This document shows positions 21,486 through 21,586 of a stretch of DNA of 21,586 nt, in pieces. Position numbers and translations under genes: made by a program. The notes under the pieces were generated by a model. That model did no database searches. It was not told the origin of the DNA and was given only the letters and a program-made list of their open reading frames with translations. The stretch is taken from assembly GCA_036375995.1 (NCBI GenBank), contig DASVBE010000242.1:1-21586 (forward strand), in the 5' to 3' direction. The DNA is from DASVBE01 sp036375995 (GTDB taxonomy: Bacteria > Actinomycetota > Actinomycetes > Streptosporangiales > Streptosporangiaceae). The first letter of the stretch is position 1, and each line of letters begins with the position of its first letter.

Positions 21486-21586
21486 CTAGCCCGAGTTGCG
21501 GAACCGCGGGGCGGGCGGGGTGGCCACGAAGTAGGGCGGGCCGCTGCAGGTCTCGATCCAGTACCCGCCCCGGCCGGTCTGGGCCT
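21486..21586 (-). CDS. C-terminal end of an unrecognised protein (partial)
   Basis: The minus-strand frame enters from the right edge and stops at TAG (21488-21486). The 32 visible residues, including GYWIETCSGPPYFVATPPA, are encoded entirely by codons ending in G or C apart from the stop, so this is genuine coding sequence. The fragment is rich in aromatic residues and Pro, with one Cys, and is too short to assign. A small hairpin (CCGCG-ATGC-CGCGG, near 21465-21478) follows the stop in its direction of transcription and may be a weak terminator before the VOC gene. Confidence 0.65.
   Translation of the reverse strand, partial: AQTGRGGYWIETCSGPPYFVATPPAPRFRNSG

Overview
The window comes from a high-GC actinomycete. 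G or C dominates third codon positions throughout, GTG/TTG starts and 4-nt GTGA overlaps are common, and the families present (CYTH-CHAD, DUF3516 Ski2-like helicase, F420-type LLM oxidoreductase, Tat-exported phosphatase, FVDDP-type small proteins) are typical of filamentous Actinobacteria. I cannot name a genus.

Layout, left to right. (1) 1-3484, plus strand: the 3' end of an unrecognised gene, a CYTH-CHAD protein, and two adjacent genes (one membrane-anchored, one apparently soluble) that share a divergent FVDDP...YR.L domain. (2) 3579-5477, minus strand: a universal stress protein with a shortened nucleotide loop, what looks like the remnant of an MFS transporter C-terminus, and a DmpA/P1 peptidase with its autoprocessing Gly-Ser site. 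(3) 5787-8097, plus strand: a secreted lysozyme-like protein and a Tat-exported purple-acid-phosphatase-like enzyme, separated by a 15-bp-stem terminator. (4) 8259-12403, plus strand: a tightly packed four-gene operon of NCS1 permease, isochorismatase-fold cysteine hydrolase, ADP-ribosylglycohydrolase and PfkB sugar kinase. (5) A convergent channel-like membrane protein whose 3' end overlaps the kinase by 64 nt, then a divergent secreted beta-propeller-type protein. (6) 15210-19045, minus strand: a DUF3516 Ski2-like helicase and threonine dehydratase. (7) 19169-21586: an LLM oxidoreductase (plus), then TfoX-like and two-domain VOC genes (minus), and the 3' end of an unrecognised minus-strand gene.

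The best candidate for an undescribed functional system is the region-4 operon. Import, N-glycoside hydrolysis, sugar phosphorylation and amide hydrolysis would together form a plausible salvage route for an N-ribosylated (perhaps nicotinamide- or ADP-ribose-related) compound; the substrate is my inference. The clearest structure outside genes is a pair of about 105-bp inverted repeats (15053-15156 and 20054-20158). Each copy lies just 3' of a gene and in the same orientation relative to it, and one supplies that gene's last codons and stop. Two genes also have their stop codon embedded in a short tandem repeat. No tRNA, rRNA, CRISPR array, transposase or phage gene was seen.
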